A stretch of 64,000 bases of DNA from Sphingomonas parva (ex Maeng et al. 2020) (GTDB taxonomy: Bacteria; Pseudomonadota; Alphaproteobacteria; Sphingomonadales; Sphingomonadaceae), in the NCBI RefSeq assembly GCF_004564275.1, contig NZ_SPDV01000003.1, positions 1 through 64,000 on the forward strand. The letters run 5' to 3'. The notes beneath the pieces are model-generated. The model made no database searches. It had not been told where the DNA came from and saw only the letters and a program-made list of their open reading frames with translations. Both the position numbers and the translations under genes were made by a program. Shown here in pieces: positions 18,733 through 27,658 of the stretch; position 1 is the first letter of the stretch; each line of letters begins with the position of its first letter.

Positions 18733-19986
18733 TCACTTCCTGCGGAGCGTCTCCTGCATCCGGAGAGCCACAATGGTCCCAGAGATGAAGGTGAGGGCTG
18801 CGACGAGCGCGACGGCCCCGCGCAGGCCGAGGTGATCTGCGACAACGCCTCCCAGGATGGCACCGAAGGCGTAGCCGAGGTCCCGCCAGAGACGGTAGAC
18901 GCCGACCGCCGATGCTCGCCACGAGGGGTGTGCTACGTCGCCGATCGCCGCGAGGAGCGTCGGGTAGACCATCGCCGTGCCCGCTCCCAGCAGGACGGCT
19001 CCGGCCGCGAAACCCGCGCCACCGGTCGCCACCGCCGTCAGAGCAATGCCCGCTGCCTGCACCCACATCCCTGAAGCGATGAGCCACTTGCGTCCTATCT
19101 TGTCGGACAGGGCCCCGGTGAGCAGCTGGCCGAGCCCCCAGACGCCCGGATAGAGCGCCGCGAGCGCGCCGATGGCCGCGAGCCCGTGACCCGCGGCCGC
19201 GAACAGGAGGGGGAAGAGCCCCCAGGCCATTCCATCGTTCAGGTTGTTGACGAGACCCGCCTGGGTCACCGACGCCAGGTTAGGGTCATTCCAGGTGACC
19301 CTGCCGAACACCTCTCGAGCGCCGGGCGTGCCGACTGGGGAGCCATTCGCCTGCCGGTCCTCCGCCTCGAGCGACGCATGCCCGCTCGTCTCCCGGACCG
19401 CGATGATCGACAGCAGCAAGCCGGTCATGGCGAATGCCACGCCCAGGTAGAATGGCTCGGGGCGCAGGGCGTAGGTCGCTGCGATCCAGCCGGTCGCCAG
19501 GGCCGCGAGAGCAACCGCGAAATAGCCCGCGAACTCGTTGATCCCCATGGCGAGGCCGCGGTTCCGAGCTCCTGCGAGGTCGATCTTCATGATCACGGCT
19601 GTGGACCAGGTGAGACCTTGGCTGATGCCGAGGAACACGTTCGCGGCGACTACCCATTCCCAACTCGGCGCCGCCATGATCAGGAACGGCGTCGGAAGGG
19701 CTACGAGCCATCCGGCGACCAAGACGGGCTTGCGCCCCCAGCGATCCGAGAATCGCCCCGCGAAATAGTTCGCCACCGCCTTGGTGACACCGAACACCGC
19801 GATGAAGGAAAGGATCGCGGTGCGCTCGGCAAGATGGAACTCCTCCTGCGCGAGGGCCGGAAGGATGCTTCGCTCGATGCCCACCATTCCGCCCACGAAG
19901 GCATTCACGAGCACGAGCAGGGAGAACTGCGCCAGGTTCTGACGCAGTCCCAGATTCAGCCGACCGGCTTGGGCGAGGTCATGCAC
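18733..19986 (-). CDS. MFS transporter in the sulfur operon
   Basis: A 417-aa, 12-helix MFS protein with the signature loops GRFSDRWGRKPVLVAG (after helix 2) and GALSDKIGRKWLIASG (second half). It is probably a drug/small-molecule exporter type. It sits in the minus-strand run of sulfide-detoxification genes, 119 nt downstream of the DUF442 gene. Related transporters occur beside rhodanese/SQR genes in proteobacteria, so export of a sulfur compound is possible; the substrate cannot be read from sequence. Confidence 0.82.
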   Translation of the reverse strand: MHDLAQAGRLNLGLRQNLAQFSLLVLVNAFVGGMVGIERSILPALAQEEFHLAERTAILSFIAVFGVTKAVANYFAGRFSDRWGRKPVLVAGWLVALPTPFLIMAAPSWEWVVAANVFLGISQGLTWSTAVIMKIDLAGARNRGLAMGINEFAGYFAVALAALATGWIAATYALRPEPFYLGVAFAMTGLLLSIIAVRETSGHASLEAEDRQANGSPVGTPGAREVFGRVTWNDPNLASVTQAGLVNNLNDGMAWGLFPLLFAAAGHGLAAIGALAALYPGVWGLGQLLTGALSDKIGRKWLIASGMWVQAAGIALTAVATGGAGFAAGAVLLGAGTAMVYPTLLAAIGDVAHPSWRASAVGVYRLWRDLGYAFGAILGGVVADHLGLRGAVALVAALTFISGTIVALRMQETLRRK

Positions 19987-20105
19987 GTAGGCAGCCCATT
20001 CGGCTCACGAGCACCCGGCGACGGGCGCTCGCACTGGATCGCCGCCGGTATGCGCCGGGTGACGCCGCGTCGCAGTCCGCAGGCCTCGCAATGTGGGATC
20101 GGCGC

Positions 20106-20444
20106 CTATTCACGCTCCGCGGCCGATGCCACGGCTTCCGCCCGCCGGCCGGATGCGCAATGCACGAACACCGGGCCCGGCAGCTGGCCGATCTCGTCCT
20201 TGAACCGCTGGATCGTGCCTTCGTCGATGTTAGCGAGGTCGACGGGGATGTGCACATAGCGAAGGCCGTAGCGGGCGGCAGCCTCGCCTTCCTCCTCGGG
20301 AGTGAGAGTCTGGTTGGGCTCGCCGGCACGCCTCAGGTTCACGACTGCTGCAAAACCTTCCAGGGCAAGGCTCTTGAGATCGCCCTCCGCAGGCGGCACC
20401 TTGCCTACGATCACCTTGTCGCTGATCCTGATCCTGTCCGTCAT
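20106..20444 (-). CDS. DUF442 / TIGR01244-type sulfurtransferase-phosphatase protein
   Basis: A 112-aa protein of the DUF442 family (also called beta-lactamase-hydrolase-like N-terminal domain), with a Cys-based active loop HCASGRR: Cys96-x4-Arg101, as in rhodanese-like and dual-specificity-phosphatase folds. The usual loop of the family is CRSGTR, so Ala and Arg in this loop are unusual. DUF442 proteins work with persulfide dioxygenases in sulfide oxidation. ATG 20444 has GGAG 8 nt upstream; the frame extends further but overlaps the DUF2474/cydB region. A second DUF442 domain is fused to the SQR at 25782-27482. Confidence 0.8.
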   Translation of the reverse strand: MTDRIRISDKVIVGKVPPAEGDLKSLALEGFAAVVNLRRAGEPNQTLTPEEEGEAAARYGLRYVHIPVDLANIDEGTIQRFKDEIGQLPGPVFVHCASGRRAEAVASAAERE

Positions 20445-20500
20445 CTGACTTCTCCGTTTCGAGTATGGTTTCGAGTGAGGAGCTGCGGCCCGCGCGCAGC

Positions 20501-20620
20501 TCAGGGGACGAGCCACCATCTCAGGACGGCTGCGACCGCGCCGACCACGGCGACGCTCGCTGTCCAGATCAGCGCCATCCAGCCGAGGCGCTGCCACAGC
20601 GGTGCGTGCGGGGGCGCCAT
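20501..20620 (-). CDS. DUF2474 small subunit of cytochrome bd-type oxidase
   Basis: A 39-aa single-helix protein (WQRLGWMALIWTASVAVVG in the middle, ending RWWLVP) matching the DUF2474 family, which like CydX accompanies bd/CIO-type oxidases. Its ATG overlaps the cydB stop by one base (TGATG), the usual arrangement for these subunits. It sits in the inner membrane and is expected to stabilise the CydA haem region. Confidence 0.8.
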   Translation of the reverse strand: MAPPHAPLWQRLGWMALIWTASVAVVGAVAAVLRWWLVP

Positions 20621-21627
20621 CAGTGGTAGCCCTCCTCGTCGACCTTTCCTCTGAAGACCCAGTACGCCCAGCCCGTGTACGCCAGGATGAGCGGGATAAG
20701 GACCGAGGTGCCGACGAGCATGAACGACTGACTCTCCTCGGGAGCGGCGGCTTCCCAGATGCTCACCCGGCCGGGGATGACGTCCGGCCATATCGAGATG
20801 GCGAGGCCGAGCATCGAGAGCCCGAACAGCACCAGCGTCAGGGCAAAGGGCGCACGGTGATGCCCCCTCGCGAGGCTGCGCATCAGGAGGGCGGCGGTGA
20901 TCGCAACGAGCAGGGGCACCTGCGCCGCGGCCAGTACTCCCGGCCATGCGAACCAGCGTTCGTAGTACTTCCCCTCGAGGAACGGTGTGTAGGCACTGAC
21001 GGCCGCGATCGCGGCGATGAGGAGGATGGCCAGCCGTCGTGCGAGGCGGAACGCGTCGTCCTGAAGCGGACCTGATGTCTTCCAGATGATCCAGCACGCG
21101 CCGAGCAGGGCATAGCCGACGAGAAGACTGGCCCCGGTGAGCAGGCTGAACGGCGTCAGCCAGTCCCACCAGCCGCCCGCATAGGCACGCCCGTCCACGG
21201 AGATGCCCTGCAGCAGAGCGCCAACCGTAATGCCCTGCGCAAACGTTGCAACGACCGATCCCGCAAAGAAGGCGGCATCCCAGATCCTTCGGTGTGACGG
21301 ATCCCGCCAGCGGAACTCGAACGCGACACCCCGGAACACGAGGCCCAGGAGCATGGCGGTGAGCGGCGCGTACAAGGCTGGCAGGATGATCGAGTAGGCC
21401 AGCGGGAACGCCGCAAGGAGTCCGCCCCCGCCGAGAACGAGCCATGTCTCGTTGCCGTCCCACACGGGCGCGATGGTGTTCATCGCCTTGTCGCGCTCGG
21501 GCCCCACCTTGAACTTCGGGAACAGGATGCCGATCCCGAGGTCGAAGCCGTCCATGACCACGTACGCTGCCACGGCGAAGGCGATGATCGCCGCCCAGAT
21601 GACCGTCAGATCGACACCGACGCCCAT
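20620..21627 (-). CDS. cydB: Cytochrome bd-type ubiquinol oxidase subunit II
   Basis: A 335-aa integral membrane protein with the CydB family start AYVVMDGFDLGIGILFP, the central NTIAPVWDGNETWLV block, and nine or so hydrophobic segments. With CydA it oxidises ubiquinol and reduces oxygen without pumping protons. Such oxidases resist sulfide and cyanide, unlike haem-copper oxidases, which explains the company of sulfide-oxidising genes. ATG 21627 overlaps the cydA stop by one base and has GGGGAG upstream. A GTG directly before it is a less likely start. Confidence 0.93.
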   Translation of the reverse strand: MGVGVDLTVIWAAIIAFAVAAYVVMDGFDLGIGILFPKFKVGPERDKAMNTIAPVWDGNETWLVLGGGGLLAAFPLAYSIILPALYAPLTAMLLGLVFRGVAFEFRWRDPSHRRIWDAAFFAGSVVATFAQGITVGALLQGISVDGRAYAGGWWDWLTPFSLLTGASLLVGYALLGACWIIWKTSGPLQDDAFRLARRLAILLIAAIAAVSAYTPFLEGKYYERWFAWPGVLAAAQVPLLVAITAALLMRSLARGHHRAPFALTLVLFGLSMLGLAISIWPDVIPGRVSIWEAAAPEESQSFMLVGTSVLIPLILAYTGWAYWVFRGKVDEEGYH

Positions 21628-23060
21628 CACCGCTCCCCTCCTCTATGGCTCGCGGACGAATGGGCGCGATCTTCCACGGCGGCAGCGGGCGTGATGCCTG
21701 CCGTTCTGATCGGCGCCGCCGCCGGCGTCGGTTCATGCGCCGAGGGCGCGTGGCGCATCAGGCGCAGAATGTACCAGGTGCCCGCGCCGAACACGCTGAA
21801 GTAGACGATCACGAATGCAAGGAGCGACGCCGCCACCGCCGGAGCATCGAGCGGTGCGGCGGAATCCGCGGTGCGCAGGAGGCCGTAGACGGTCCAGGGC
21901 TGACGGCCGACCTCCGTGGTGATCCATCCGGCGATAACGGCAACGAACCCGGCCGGGCCCATCAGCAGCGCGAACCGCTGAAGCAGATTCCACTCGTAGA
22001 GTTTGCCGCGCATACGGCCGAGCAGGCTCAGGGCACCAAGACCGAGCATGAGGAAACCGAGCCCCACCATGATCCTGAAGGACCAGAACACGATCCAGAC
22101 CGGCGGCTCCTCGTCGTCCGGGATGGTGTCGAGCCCTGCCAAGGGTGCGTCGGGATCATGCTTCAGGATGAGCGATGAGGCTTTCGGAATCTCGAGCGCG
22201 TAGTCGATCCGGCGTTCGACCGGGTTGGGCAGCCCGAACAGTATGAGCGGAGCTCCGGCCGGTTGGCTTTGATAGTGACCTTCCATCGCCATCACCTTGG
22301 CGGGCTGGTGCTCCAGGGTGTTGAGGCCGTGCAGGTCTCCCACGAAGATCTGAACCGGAGCGACGAGCGCCACCATCCACATCGCCATCGAGAACATCTT
22401 GCGAGCGCCGAGGTTCGCTCGGTCCCGCAGCAGGTGCCAGGCGCCGACCGCACCCACGACGAGCGCCGTCGTGAGGTACGCCGCGATCACGGTGTGGACC
22501 AGCCGATAGGGGAAGCTGGGATTGAAGATGATCTCGAGCCACCCCTCGGCCGGAACGAACTGCCCCACCGCGTTGGTCGTCCACCCTGTCGGGGTCTGCA
22601 TCCAGCTGTTCACGGACAGGATCCAGAAGGCCGAGATGAATGTGCCCAGCGCCACCATCAGCGTCGCGGCGAAGTGAAGCCCCTTGCCCACCTTGTTGAT
22701 CCCGAAGAGCATGACTCCGAGGAACCCGGCCTCGAGGAAGAACGCGGTCAGCACTTCATAGGCCATGAGCGGACCGATCACGGGACCGGCGCGGTCCGAG
22801 AAGACCGACCAGTTCGTGCCGAACTGGTAGGACATCACGATCCCGGAGACGACGCCCATCGCGAACGCGATCGCGAAGATCTTCAGCCAGTAGCGGTAGA
22901 GGTTCGCATAGAGCCCCTTGCCCGTCTTCAGCCACAGGGCTTCCAGGACGGCGAGGTAGGATGCCAGGCCGATCGAGAAAGCCGGAAAAATGAAGTGGAA
23001 GCTGATCGTGAAGGCGAACTGCGCTCGCGCCAGGATCAGCGCCGTCTCAGAGGATTCCAT
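21627..23060 (-). CDS. cydA: Cytochrome bd-type (CIO-like) ubiquinol oxidase subunit I
   Basis: A 477-aa integral membrane protein. The haem-ligand region is seen in SFHFIFPAFSIG (His22), followed by MAYEVLTAFFLEAGFLGVML, the FPYRLVHTVIAAY His, and the GRQPWTVYGLLRT block near the C-terminus. The length and short Q-loop point to the cyanide-insensitive (CioA) subtype. It is predicted to oxidise quinol produced by the sulfide:quinone reductase encoded upstream. GGAG lies 8 nt before the ATG. Spacing of 29 nt from the TauE/SafE gene suggests one transcript. Confidence 0.93.
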   Translation of the reverse strand: MESSETALILARAQFAFTISFHFIFPAFSIGLASYLAVLEALWLKTGKGLYANLYRYWLKIFAIAFAMGVVSGIVMSYQFGTNWSVFSDRAGPVIGPLMAYEVLTAFFLEAGFLGVMLFGINKVGKGLHFAATLMVALGTFISAFWILSVNSWMQTPTGWTTNAVGQFVPAEGWLEIIFNPSFPYRLVHTVIAAYLTTALVVGAVGAWHLLRDRANLGARKMFSMAMWMVALVAPVQIFVGDLHGLNTLEHQPAKVMAMEGHYQSQPAGAPLILFGLPNPVERRIDYALEIPKASSLILKHDPDAPLAGLDTIPDDEEPPVWIVFWSFRIMVGLGFLMLGLGALSLLGRMRGKLYEWNLLQRFALLMGPAGFVAVIAGWITTEVGRQPWTVYGLLRTADSAAPLDAPAVAASLLAFVIVYFSVFGAGTWYILRLMRHAPSAHEPTPAAAPIRTAGITPAAAVEDRAHSSASHRGGER

Positions 23061-23089
23061 CGGTGGGCTCCGGCCTGGAAGTAGGGGCG

Positions 23090-23869
23090 TCAGAGCGCAC
23101 CGGCGCTCTTCCACAGCATGTAGGCCGCGACCACGAAGATGAGGCCCGCGAAGATGGTGGTCAGCCGCCCGTTGGTAGCGGAGAGGCGCTTCGCTAACGT
23201 CGCGCCGGCGAAGCCGCCCAGCACGCCGCCGCCGATGAATACGAACGCGAGGGGCCAATCCACCAGGCCCGACAGAGCGTAGTTGAAGGCGGTGGTGAGG
23301 CCGAAGGCGGTGACCGCCACCAGCGAGGATCCGATCGCATTGATGATCGGCATCCCTGTCGAGGCAACGAGTCCGGGAACGATGAGAAAGCCGCCGCCGA
23401 TGCCGAAGAATCCCGAGAAGGCGCCGGTCCCGAGGCCGTACCCGAGGACCTTGGGCGCATTCTCGCGGTTGCACTGGGCGCCCGGGTTGCCGGTATTCCG
23501 CCGGCCGCGCAGCATCATGATGCCCACGATGACCATGACGATGGCGAACAGAAACAGCAGGCGCTGCCCGTCCACCGATTTTCCGAGTGTGGAGCCGGCC
23601 AGGGCCCCCGCCACGCCGGCACCGGCATACATGGCGGCACAGCGCCACTTAACCGTCCCGGCCCTCGCGTGATTGAGCAGGCCGGTGAGGGCATTGGCCG
23701 CGACGGCGAATGCGCTCGTTCCGATGGCCACGTGCGGGCTTGGAACGCCCACGAGATAGACCATCAAGGGCACAGCCAGGATCGACCCGCCCCCCCCGAC
23801 CAGGCCCAGGACGAAGCCGACGAGCGCGCCTGATCCCCCGCCGAGGACATATTGGATGGGCTCAAGCAT
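23090..23869 (-). CDS. TauE/SafE (TSUP) family sulfite/sulfur-compound exporter
   Basis: A 259-aa protein with two homologous halves of about four helices, each with a Gly-rich signature: GFVLGLVGGGGSILAVPLMV near the start and GFFGIGGGFLIVPGLV in the second half. TSUP proteins move sulfite, taurine or related anions out of the cell. In this operon it would export sulfite or thiosulfate formed by the persulfide dioxygenases. ATG 23869 has AGGA 7 nt upstream; the longer frame overlaps the YeeE gene. Confidence 0.85.
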   Translation of the reverse strand: MLEPIQYVLGGGSGALVGFVLGLVGGGGSILAVPLMVYLVGVPSPHVAIGTSAFAVAANALTGLLNHARAGTVKWRCAAMYAGAGVAGALAGSTLGKSVDGQRLLFLFAIVMVIVGIMMLRGRRNTGNPGAQCNRENAPKVLGYGLGTGAFSGFFGIGGGFLIVPGLVASTGMPIINAIGSSLVAVTAFGLTTAFNYALSGLVDWPLAFVFIGGGVLGGFAGATLAKRLSATNGRLTTIFAGLIFVVAAYMLWKSAGAL

Positions 23870-23906
23870 CTGATTTCCTACTCGCTTGTGGCTGTCCGTG
23901 CGGCAT

Positions 23907-24356
23907 TCAGCGGGATGTCGCCTTGGCGCCGGCGCTGCCGACGCCGCGCGTGGCAAGGAGCCGATGGAGGAGCATGCCCGCGATCAGAGCCAAGACGAAC
24001 ACGGCGACGCTGCCGGGAGCGATGGCAAGAGAAGCGATCGCGGGCCCCGGGCAGAGGCCGACGAGGCCCCACCCGATCCCGAACAGGACGGCCCCGCCGA
24101 CAAGCGGCGTGTCGATGTCCTTGGCGGTGGGGAGCTGGAAGCGATCTGCAAACAGCGGAGCCGCCCGCCGGCCAGCCAGCCTGAAGCCGATCGCCGCGGT
24201 GATGGTCGCGCCGCCCAGCACGAACGCGAGGCTCGGATCCCACGTGCCTGCGAAGTCCAGGAAGTTGAGCACCTTCTGCGGATTGACCATCTGAGCGAGG
24301 GTCAATCCGAAGCCGAAAAGCAGGCCTGCGACCAGGGACATGATCTTGTTACCCAC
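23907..24356 (-). CDS. YeeE/YedE-family half-transporter (DUF6691)
   Basis: A 149-aa membrane protein of the YeeE/YedE (sulfur transport, DUF6691) type. Four hydrophobic segments carry the family block GIGWGLVGLCPGPAIASLA, whose Cys can relay sulfur, and the N-terminal GFGLTLAQMVNPQKVLNFLD. Full-length YeeE imports thiosulfate; split forms of two ~140-aa halves occur next to sulfide-oxidation genes, as here with the adjacent 142-aa gene (3 nt apart). Together they probably form one channel for thiosulfate or persulfide sulfur. Confidence 0.83.
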   Translation of the reverse strand: MGNKIMSLVAGLLFGFGLTLAQMVNPQKVLNFLDFAGTWDPSLAFVLGGATITAAIGFRLAGRRAAPLFADRFQLPTAKDIDTPLVGGAVLFGIGWGLVGLCPGPAIASLAIAPGSVAVFVLALIAGMLLHRLLATRGVGSAGAKATSR

Positions 24357-24359
24357 GGC

Positions 24360-24788
24360 TCAGACTCCCACCACGTGACGCGAAACGAAGACGGTCACGA
24401 CCGCCACCGCGAAGAAGATGCCTGTCGCTGCGAGCGACCTCGGCGAAAACCGGGCAAGGCCGCAGACGCCATGGCCGCTGGTGCAGCCGCTCCCCAGGCG
24501 GGTCCCGAAGCCGACCACCAGGCCGGCGACGACGAGCAGCGGCAGGGAGTCGTCGATAGTCACATCGGGCAGCCCGCCGACCATCAGGGCGTAGAGCAGC
24601 GGCCCGGTGAGCAGTCCTGCGATGAAGAGGATGCGCCAGGAGACGTCACCGTGACGCGGTGCAAGCACCCCGCCGAGAATTCCGCTGATGCCGGCAATGC
24701 GGCCGCTGGTGAGCAGCAGCAAGACTGCCGACAGTCCGATCATTATGCCTCCGGCGAGCGCGGAGATCGGTGTGAACTGCGTGATCAT
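24360..24788 (-). CDS. YeeE/YedE-family half-transporter
   Basis: A 142-aa membrane protein, the other half of the YeeE/YedE pair. Its signature is [21 protein letters not shown], in which the Cys residues correspond to those that carry sulfur through the YeeE pore. Four predicted helices. It precedes the 149-aa half by 3 nt and follows the persulfide-dioxygenase-like gene by 21 nt, so all are likely on one transcript from the 25.75-kb operator. Confidence 0.85.
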   Translation of the reverse strand: MITQFTPISALAGGIMIGLSAVLLLLTSGRIAGISGILGGVLAPRHGDVSWRILFIAGLLTGPLLYALMVGGLPDVTIDDSLPLLVVAGLVVGFGTRLGSGCTSGHGVCGLARFSPRSLAATGIFFAVAVVTVFVSRHVVGV

Positions 24789-24809
24789 GGTCGTCTCCGC
24801 TCTCCGTCG

Positions 24810-25673
24810 TTACAGAGCATCCAGGGGGATCTTGAGGTACCGGACGCCGTTGGCCTCCTCGGGCGGCAGTTCGCCTCCGCGGATGTTCACCTGAACGGAG
24901 GGAAGTAGGAGCATCGGCATTGCCAGCTTCGCATCACGCGCGGTGCGCATCGCGACGAACTCCTCCTCCGAGATCCCGTCGCGAACGTGGACATTGCGGG
25001 CTCGTTGGTCCGCTACGGTCGTCTCCCAGACGTACTCGTCGCGACCTGGAGCCTTGTAGTCGTGGCAAAGGTAGAGGCGCGTCTCGGGGGGAAGCGCCAA
25101 CACCTTCTTGGTCGAGCGGTAGAGCTGCGCCGCATCACCACCCGGGAAGTCGGTTCGCGCGGTGCCGAAGTCGGGCATGAAGATCGTATCGCCCACGAAG
25201 GCGGCGTCCCCTATCACGTATGTGAGGTCGGCCGGCGTATGGCCCGGCGTATGCAGGACCCGCCCTGGGAGCGCGCCGATGCTGAAGCGCTCGCCATCCT
25301 TGAAAAGGTGGTCGAATTGGGCGCCATCGGTGTTGAACGTGCTCTCCAGATTGAAGACGTCCTTGAAGATCCTCTGCACCTGCTTGATGTGCTCGCCGAT
25401 GCCGATCCGACCGCCGAGCGCCTTCCGCAGGTATGGTGCTCCCGACAGGTGATCGGCATGGGCATGCGTCTCGAGGATCCAGTCGACGATGAGGCCCTTC
25501 GTGCGAACATCGGTGATGATCCTGTCGGCCGAGACCGTGGACGTGCGCCCCGACTTCGGATCGAAGTCGAGCACCGGATCCACGATCGCGCAGTGCGTGC
25601 CGCCGGGCTCGCACACAAGGTAGGAGACGGTGAAGGTCGCCTCATCGAAATAGGCTTGGACTTCCGGGTTCAT
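24810..25673 (-). CDS. Persulfide-dioxygenase-like MBL-fold hydrolase (Blh type)
   Basis: A 287-aa soluble MBL-fold protein. Metal ligands: THAHADH (His70, His72, Asp74, His75), His145 (TPGHT), Asp162 (GDTIF) and His204 (CHDY). The RTDFPGGD block is typical of ETHE1-like persulfide dioxygenases and of Blh, the enzyme encoded in bigR operons of Xylella and Agrobacterium. The reaction would be glutathione persulfide plus oxygen to sulfite. It is the first gene after the operator at 25748-25769 and heads a long minus-strand sulfur/respiration operon. Confidence 0.85.
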   Translation of the reverse strand: MNPEVQAYFDEATFTVSYLVCEPGGTHCAIVDPVLDFDPKSGRTSTVSADRIITDVRTKGLIVDWILETHAHADHLSGAPYLRKALGGRIGIGEHIKQVQRIFKDVFNLESTFNTDGAQFDHLFKDGERFSIGALPGRVLHTPGHTPADLTYVIGDAAFVGDTIFMPDFGTARTDFPGGDAAQLYRSTKKVLALPPETRLYLCHDYKAPGRDEYVWETTVADQRARNVHVRDGISEEEFVAMRTARDAKLAMPMLLLPSVQVNIRGGELPPEEANGVRYLKIPLDAL

Positions 25674-25747
25674 GTCGGTGCTCCTGGGTCGACCGGCGAG
25701 ACGTCGCTCACGGTCACTTCGTTGAGATGCATGTAGGGATTCTTCTT

Positions 25748-25769
25748 ATATGCGCAAGTATGCAGATAT
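25748..25769. promoter_or_regulatory. BigR-type operator copy 1
   Basis: A 22-bp AT-rich site of form ATAT-N14-ATAT upstream of the persulfide dioxygenase gene. It shares the 15-mer ATATGCGCAAGTATG exactly with copy 2 (27588-27609), and its reverse complement matches copy 3 (28136-28157) at most positions. Such AT-rich islands stand out in this GC-rich DNA and are the kind of target bound by BigR/SqrR repressors. Confidence 0.65.
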
Positions 25770-25781
25770 GGTGCCGCGGGA

Positions 25782-27482
25782 TCAGGGCTGCGCCTCGGCT
25801 TTCATCTTCACCTGCTCGACGGGCTGCGGGTGAGCGAGCCACTCGTGACCTTTGAGCATCCCTTTCCAGTAGATCGGGGGGAGCATCCTCTCCTTGAGGA
25901 TCCAGGACAGGCGCGACGGCTTGGCGCCATTCACAACCCATTGCGGAAAGGACGGGAGCAGCCTGCCGCCGTAGCCGAATTCGGCCAGGATCACCTTTCC
26001 CTTCTCCACTGTCAGCGGGCACGAACCGTATCCATCGTACCCGGCGCTGGGGGCTCTCCCCTCCAGCACGTCCAGCACGTTGACGGCCACCACCGGCGCC
26101 TGCTTGCGCACTGCCGCTGCCGTCTTGGCGTTGGGCGCCGAGCAGACGTCGCCCAGGCTGAAGATGTTCGCGAAGCGCGCGTGCTGAAGCGTCCACTGGT
26201 CGACATCCACCCAGCCCGACGCTGCCGCGAGCGGGCTCTCGCGCACGAAGTCGGGCGCAGTCTGGGGAGGGCAGACGTGGAGCATGTCGAAGCTCTCGTG
26301 AGCGACGCTCGTCTGGCCGTCCGGCCGCTTGCGCTCGAACGTGGCGACACGGCGGGGGCCGTCCACGGCAATCAGCTTCGACTCGAAGCGTAGATCGATG
26401 CCGTACCGATCGACGTAGCCCATCAGGGGCGGGACGTAGGTTGGGACTCCGAACAGGACCGCCCCGGCGTTGTGGAACTCGACCTTGACGTCGTCCAGCC
26501 TGCCGCTGCGCAGCCATTCGTCGCAGCTGAGGTACATCGCCTTCTGCGGTGCCCCCGCGCACTTGATCGGCATCGGCGGCTGCGTGAACAGGGCGCGCCC
26601 CTGCTTCAGGTTCTGCACGAGCTCCCACGTGTAGGGCGCAAGGTCGTAGCGGTAGTTTGAGGTGACGCGGTTCTTGCCGAGAGTCTCGCTCAGGCCCGGG
26701 ATCGCGCCCCAGTCGAGCTTCAGGCCGGGCGCCACCACAAGCACGTCGTACTGGACCCGCCTGCCGTTCTCGAGAACGATCGAATTATCGTCCGGGAGAA
26801 AGCCGATCGATGACATCCGGATCCACGTTGCGCGGCGCGGCAGCACATCCGCCATGCGGCGCTTCGTCTGCTCGGCGGAAAACACGCCCCGGCCGACGAG
26901 GGTCCAGCCCGGCTGGTAGTAATGGTATTCCGCCGGCTCGACGATCGCGACCTTGAGGTCGGCCCGCCGGGAGAGCAGACTCGTCGCGGTGGCGATGCCG
27001 GCAGCTCCGCCGCCGATCACGACGACGTCGTAGACCGAGGCCTTCCCTACTGCGCCGTTCCTGCCGCTATTGCGGGTGATCAGCTTGTTGCGGATCGATC
27101 CCAGATCATACCCGGCCAGCCGTCCGATCTCGAGTATCTGTTCTGGGTCACGCTCCTTGGTTGCAGACAGCGCCCATAGCATCGCTGAGCGGGTGCCGGA
27201 GCGGCAGTATGCGAGAACAGGGCCGTTCATCGCGTTCAGCGCCGTCTCCATCGCGGTCACGTCCTCGTCCGTGATCTTGCCCGATGTGACGGGGATGTGC
27301 GTGAACTGGAGGCCGAGTGCCGTGGCCGCAGCTCCAATCGCCTTCGCGTTCGGCTGCGCCGTCTCCTCGCCGTCCGGACGGTTGCAGATGATCGAGCGAT
27401 AGCCTTCGTCCGCGGCCTTGCGAACGTCTTCCAGGGTCAGCTGCGACGACACGGCCAGAGTAGGCGTCAGGTGCTTGGGCAT
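25782..27482 (-). CDS. DUF442-sulfide:quinone reductase-like fusion protein
   Basis: A 566-aa two-domain protein. Residues 1-115 are a DUF442 domain with the active loop YCRSGTRSA (Cys93-x4-Arg98). Residues 150-566 are an FAD/NAD(P)-binding oxidoreductase of the sulfide:quinone reductase family, with the dinucleotide motif VVVIGGGAAGIATA (about 154-167), the EYHYYQPGWTLVG block, and SQR-type cysteines in PMPIKCAGAPQ and MLHVCPPQT. It should oxidise sulfide to persulfide and pass electrons to quinone at the membrane, with the fused domain handling sulfur. This architecture is known as a bifunctional tyrosine-phosphatase-family/FAD oxidoreductase. Operator copy 2 lies about 105 nt upstream. Confidence 0.88.
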   Translation of the reverse strand: MPKHLTPTLAVSSQLTLEDVRKAADEGYRSIICNRPDGEETAQPNAKAIGAAATALGLQFTHIPVTSGKITDEDVTAMETALNAMNGPVLAYCRSGTRSAMLWALSATKERDPEQILEIGRLAGYDLGSIRNKLITRNSGRNGAVGKASVYDVVVIGGGAAGIATATSLLSRRADLKVAIVEPAEYHYYQPGWTLVGRGVFSAEQTKRRMADVLPRRATWIRMSSIGFLPDDNSIVLENGRRVQYDVLVVAPGLKLDWGAIPGLSETLGKNRVTSNYRYDLAPYTWELVQNLKQGRALFTQPPMPIKCAGAPQKAMYLSCDEWLRSGRLDDVKVEFHNAGAVLFGVPTYVPPLMGYVDRYGIDLRFESKLIAVDGPRRVATFERKRPDGQTSVAHESFDMLHVCPPQTAPDFVRESPLAAASGWVDVDQWTLQHARFANIFSLGDVCSAPNAKTAAAVRKQAPVVAVNVLDVLEGRAPSAGYDGYGSCPLTVEKGKVILAEFGYGGRLLPSFPQWVVNGAKPSRLSWILKERMLPPIYWKGMLKGHEWLAHPQPVEQVKMKAEAQP

Positions 27483-27587
27483 TCCAGCACTCCTTTGTAG
27501 TTGATGACGGTTGCGCCGCGTCCCGCCGACATCGGGGGTGGCCAGGCGCTGATCCGCTTCGAGCGATGCACATAGTCATCTCTGCGA

Positions 27588-27609
27588 ATATGCGCAAGTA
27601 TGATTATAT
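27588..27609. promoter_or_regulatory. BigR-type operator copy 2
   Basis: A 22-bp AT-rich site of form ATAT-N14-ATAT located upstream of the DUF442-SQR fusion gene, sharing ATATGCGCAAGTATG with copy 1. It probably controls the minus-strand SQR gene. Confidence 0.65.
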
Positions 27610-27658
27610 CCGGTTGCCAGGCGTGGGCGGAGGTCCCGTTCTGGACTATCGATCGGCC

